A stretch of 37,726 nucleotides of DNA from Methanobacteriota archaeon (lineage in GTDB: Archaea > Thermoplasmatota > Poseidoniia > Poseidoniales > Thalassarchaeaceae), in NCBI GenBank assembly GCA_002720055.1, contig PBGH01000001.1, forward strand, positions 110,836 through 148,561, read 5' to 3'. Shown piece after piece: positions 35,172 to 37,726 of this stretch. The position numbers and the translations under genes are program-made. The stretch's first letter is position 1. Every line of letters begins with the position of its first letter. The notes beneath the pieces are model-generated. The model was given only the letters and a program-made list of their open reading frames with translations, ran no database searches and was not told the origin of the DNA.

Positions 35172-35408
35172 ATCTCTCGCCGAATATTCATAGTACAACA
35201 ATATTGGTGATTCTGAAACAGTTTTAACCACATTTATGAGTATATTGTGGTATATTTCGAAAAAAAGAGGTATTTTTTTTAAAATTACCACATTATAAAA
35301 GTATACTAAAGTAAATATTACCACATATCATATTTAAAATTAAAATTATCTGGATTTTAACATATTTTACCATATAAAAAAAAATGACTGAATTGAATAA
35401 TACCACTA
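35172..35408. other. AT-rich intergenic region with repeated ACCACA motifs
   Basis: This is the largest gap in the window, between the moeB-like gene and the fused E1 gene. It is strongly AT-rich with several poly-A/T runs. ACCACA-centred motifs recur. TAACCACATTTAT (35225-35237), ATTACCACATTATA (35284-35297) and TATTACCACATAT (35316-35328) are on the plus strand, and ATATACCACAATATA (35241-35255) is on the minus strand. The first two sites reached from the E1 side form an imperfect inverted pair. A weaker ATACCACTATTA lies near 35400. These may be regulator sites for the E1 gene. No gene is seen here. Confidence 0.6.
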
Positions 35409-36512
35409 TTAATATCTATTAATGGTACGATCCACCTCCTCAGCCCATCTGTTTATTCCTCCTGTTAAATTGAATACCCTGTCTGCAGACCATCCCGATT
35501 CAGAAAGTAATCTAGCCACCAAAGCAGATCTTACTCCGCTTCTACAATATATCACGATCTCTTTGTTTCTCGGTAACTCTTCCAATCTGGCAGGAACTTC
35601 CAAATGCATAATCCTTAAGTCGGTCCCAGAAATACTAGAAATCGCCTCTTCATGGGATTTTCTGACATCCAATAAGTACGGATCCCATCCATTAGCCCTT
35701 CTCTCAAAGTACTCAATAGGTAGAATTTCCGAGAAATTCCAGCCCATCTTTTTTTCCAGCTCGGTGGCCTTTATTCGATTTTTATTCTTAGAAAATGATA
35801 GAATTTTCATTTTCATAGTCAATGCGTCGATTGTTAGCAATTTACCACATAGATTATCTCCAATTCCTAGGATTAACTTGATAGCTTCCGTAGCTTGGAG
35901 AGTTCCTACTATCCCGGGAAGAACCCCAAGAACTCCTGCCTCCGAACAATTAGGTGCTAATTCCGGAGGGGGTGATTCCGGAAACAAATCTCTGTAATTG
36001 GGACCATCCTCTACGTTGAAAGTGGAGACCTGTCCTTCGAAACGATGAATACTCCCGAACACCCAAGGTTTTCCTGTTATCTCGCTTGAATCATTGATTA
36101 GGTATCGAGTTTCAAAATTATCTGTTCCGTCGATAATCACATCGAAATCTTTGAAAATTCTCAACGAGTTTTCTTGGGTTAATTTTTCTGGAATCTCAAT
36201 GATATCTACGTCTTCATTGAGATTTCTAATCCAGCTTGCTGCCGAGCTCACCTTGGAATAGCCTAATGATTCATTGCTGTGAATAATCTGCCTTTGAAGA
36301 TTTGAAGGGCTAACTATGTCGTGATCCATTACTCCAATCCTACCAATTCCAGCAGCAGAGAGATACATCAGTGCAGGTGAGCCCAGTCCTCCCGCCCCAA
36401 TGACCAGAACCGATGAATCTAGCATTATGGACTGACCTTCTTCCCCTACTCCCGGAAGAACCAGATGCCTAGAATATCTATCCAGCTGATCCTTCCTGAA
36501 ACTATGGGCCAT
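35409..36512 (-). CDS. E1-like adenylyltransferase (MoeB/ThiF) fused to rhodanese domain
   Basis: This 367-aa protein has MOCS3-like architecture. The adenylation domain has the ATP loop GAGGLGSP (39-46), NLQRQ (71-75), the DGTDNFETRYL segment and Cys189 in NCSEAGVLG. A C-terminal rhodanese domain (about 265-365) has active-site Cys323 in YCRSGVRS. Such proteins activate the C-terminal glycine of MoaD/ThiS/SAMP-type ubiquitin-like proteins for sulfur transfer in molybdopterin synthesis or tRNA thiolation. The first zinc CxxC of E. coli MoeB is absent: the site reads NYRDLF. No MoaD-like gene is adjacent. The 40-nt gap to trxB suggests cotranscription. Confidence 0.93.
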   Translation of the reverse strand: MAHSFRKDQLDRYSRHLVLPGVGEEGQSIMLDSSVLVIGAGGLGSPALMYLSAAGIGRIGVMDHDIVSPSNLQRQIIHSNESLGYSKVSSAASWIRNLNEDVDIIEIPEKLTQENSLRIFKDFDVIIDGTDNFETRYLINDSSEITGKPWVFGSIHRFEGQVSTFNVEDGPNYRDLFPESPPPELAPNCSEAGVLGVLPGIVGTLQATEAIKLILGIGDNLCGKLLTIDALTMKMKILSFSKNKNRIKATELEKKMGWNFSEILPIEYFERRANGWDPYLLDVRKSHEEAISSISGTDLRIMHLEVPARLEELPRNKEIVIYCRSGVRSALVARLLSESGWSADRVFNLTGGINRWAEEVDRTINRY

Positions 36513-36552
36513 ATTCTCTCCGTGGGACGCCTGCCTCGCGGCTGCTGAGCCA

Positions 36553-37542
36553 CTAATGCTGCTCCTCTAACCATCTTTCAGCATCAATTGCAGCCTGACA
36601 ACCCATGCCAGCTGCTGTTATTGCCTGACGATACCTCTTGTCTACAACATCACCTGCAGCAAATACTCCAGGAACTGCTGTCATGGTATTCTCGATATGT
36701 ACCAGGTAACCCTCTTCATCAGTTTCCAACTGACCTCCTAAGAATCCCGTAATTGGTTTATGCCCAATAGCAATGAATGCCCCTGAACATAGGATGGACT
36801 CTTCTAAACCATCTCTTGGATCTTCCAGAATGGCACCAGTTAGGCCATTTTCATCAGACAGCCACTCTTTGACCTGCCTGAAGGTTTTGATTTCTATTTT
36901 CGGATGCGACTCAGCTCTTTCGATCATTACCTTTGAGGCTTTGAACACATCCCTTCTATGGATTATGGTGACCTTACTAGCGAATCTAGTGAGGAAAGTG
37001 GCTTCCTCCATTGCAGAATCTCCCCCTCCTATAACTATGATTTCTTCATCTCGAAAGAAAGCTCCATCACATGTAGCACAAGTCGAAATCCCACGTCCTT
37101 TCTGACTTTCCTCCCCCTTTGCTCCTAGCCATATCGCCTCAGCACCAGTACAAATTATCAGTGATTCTGATCTGAACTCTTCTCCTTCAACCCAGACTTT
37201 GAAGGGACGCTCTGAAAGGTCCAATCTTTCTACATTCTTATCATGGACCTCTAGGCCGAATCTCTCTGCCTGTTCCCTCATATCAATCATCATTTCTGGA
37301 CCTCCTATTCCTTTGGGGTAGCCTGGAAAGTTCTCAACATCAGAAGTAAGCATCAGTTGTCCTCCAGACATGTATCCCGCGAACATCAATGGTTCAAGAA
37401 GCGCCCTTGCTGCATATAGGCCAGCAGTATAGCCAGCAGGTCCCGAACCAACAATTATGATATTACGGGCGCCCTCTCGCATAGTCCCCCGAGATGTAAG
37501 GCATCTCTTCAATCTTGACAGTCGCATTTGACCAATCGACAT
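36553..37542 (-). CDS. trxB: Thioredoxin-disulfide reductase
   Basis: This 329-aa FAD/NAD(P)H flavoprotein reduces thioredoxin. It shows the FAD-binding VGSGPAGYTAGLYAAR (31-46), the redox-active CATC (Cys155, Cys158), the pyridine nucleotide loop GGGDSAMEEA (172-181) with HRR (195-197), which favours NADPH, and the second FAD motif FAAGDVVD (294-301). The ATG at 37542 adds 20 residues before the conserved core; the ATG at 37482 is an alternative. A TATA-like element 26 nt upstream of 37542 fits a leaderless start there. Confidence 0.97.
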   Translation of the reverse strand: MSIGQMRLSRLKRCLTSRGTMREGARNIIIVGSGPAGYTAGLYAARALLEPLMFAGYMSGGQLMLTSDVENFPGYPKGIGGPEMMIDMREQAERFGLEVHDKNVERLDLSERPFKVWVEGEEFRSESLIICTGAEAIWLGAKGEESQKGRGISTCATCDGAFFRDEEIIVIGGGDSAMEEATFLTRFASKVTIIHRRDVFKASKVMIERAESHPKIEIKTFRQVKEWLSDENGLTGAILEDPRDGLEESILCSGAFIAIGHKPITGFLGGQLETDEEGYLVHIENTMTAVPGVFAAGDVVDKRYRQAITAAGMGCQAAIDAERWLEEQH

Positions 37543-37564
37543 GGATAATCTACAAAGAAAATTG

Positions 37565-37572
37565 TAATATAT
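37565..37572. promoter_or_regulatory. Shared TATA-like element between trxB and the GYD-domain gene
   Basis: TAATATAT, nearly self-complementary, sits in the middle of the 50-nt divergent gap. Its centre is about 26 nt from the trxB ATG (37542) and about 25 nt from the GYD gene ATG (37593). Both distances suit leaderless archaeal transcription, so one element may serve both directions. Confidence 0.5.
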
Positions 37573-37592
37573 CCATTCCTCAGGCCCATGTT

Positions 37593-37726
37593 ATGCCAAA
37601 ATACATGTATTCTGGAAACTACACTAAAGAAGGTGCCTCAGGCCTGTTGCAGGAAGGTGGCAAAGCAAGAAAGGAAGAAGCAGAGAGAATTATGGAGGCA
37701 ATGGGCGGGACCCTAGAGTCATATTA
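37593..37726 (+). CDS. GYD-domain protein, 5' part only (runs off the window)
   Basis: The first 44 codons read MPKYMYSGNYTKEGASGLLQ and then EGGKARKEEAERIMEAMGGTLESY. This matches the start of GYD-domain proteins (PF08734), small ferredoxin-like-fold proteins of about 100 aa and unknown function. The gene is divergent from trxB and shares its short promoter gap. The remainder lies outside the window. Confidence 0.85.
   Translation, partial: MPKYMYSGNYTKEGASGLLQEGGKARKEEAERIMEAMGGTLESY

Noticed and set aside
35172..35324. 51-codon N-terminal extension of the fused E1 gene
   Set aside because: It translates AT-rich, repeat-bearing DNA into a hydrophobic, Ile/Tyr/Phe-rich peptide with no family match. 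The ATG at 35171 directly precedes the zinc ribbon.

Overview
This window looks like a chromosomal stretch of a planktonic euryarchaeon of the Marine Group II / Poseidoniales type (Thermoplasmatota). That placement is an inference. It rests on the archaeal form of the early shikimate pathway (class I aldolase-type ADH synthase, type II dehydroquinate synthase and GHMP-type shikimate kinase), a bacterio-opsin-activator-type HTH regulator, TATA-like elements about 25 nt upstream of start codons, and a very large surface protein combining a subtilase with RCC1, cysteine-rich and thrombospondin-type-3 repeats. No 16S rRNA or other phylogenetic marker is present to settle the lineage.

Layout: (1) 3-87, a tRNA-Leu(UAG), abutted tail to tail by (2) a 2179-aa membrane-anchored subtilase with two tandem seven-bladed RCC1 propellers (minus strand, 90-6629). 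(3) 6793-16087 is plus strand: an unidentified membrane protein, an FtsX/MacB-type permease, exonuclease III, and four tightly packed aromatic-pathway genes ending in chorismate synthase. (4) 16041-21016 is minus strand: a MoxR ATPase / DUF58 / DUF4350-like cluster, whose DUF4350-like gene is split in frame by one TGA. (5) 21137-31255 is minus strand: a molybdenum-hydroxylase region. It holds a three-subunit enzyme of the 4-hydroxybenzoyl-CoA reductase type (gamma-alpha-beta), a coupled exported protein, an HTH_10 regulator, XdhC, a MocA-like cytidylyltransferase, a 10-TM metal-transporter-like protein and a subtilase lipoprotein. (6) 31283-37542 is minus strand: a Ca2+/Na+ exchanger, a fused E1 alpha-beta dehydrogenase with an N-terminal zinc ribbon, an E1-like/rhodanese sulfur-transfer enzyme and thioredoxin reductase. 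(7) A truncated GYD-domain gene runs off the right end.

How the genes work together: regions 5 and 6 resemble a self-contained molybdenum-enzyme island. Structural subunits, cofactor nucleotide transfer (MocA), cofactor insertion (XdhC), a regulator and a possible metal transporter lie on one strand. The beta subunit carries the four-cysteine insertion that defines the 4-hydroxybenzoyl-CoA reductase branch. That is notable if the host is an aerobic marine archaeon, because the characterised enzymes serve anaerobic aromatic catabolism.

Coding density is very high. The only sizeable intergenic region (35172-35408) is AT-rich and carries several copies of an ACCACA-centred motif. No CRISPR array, insertion sequence or rRNA was seen.
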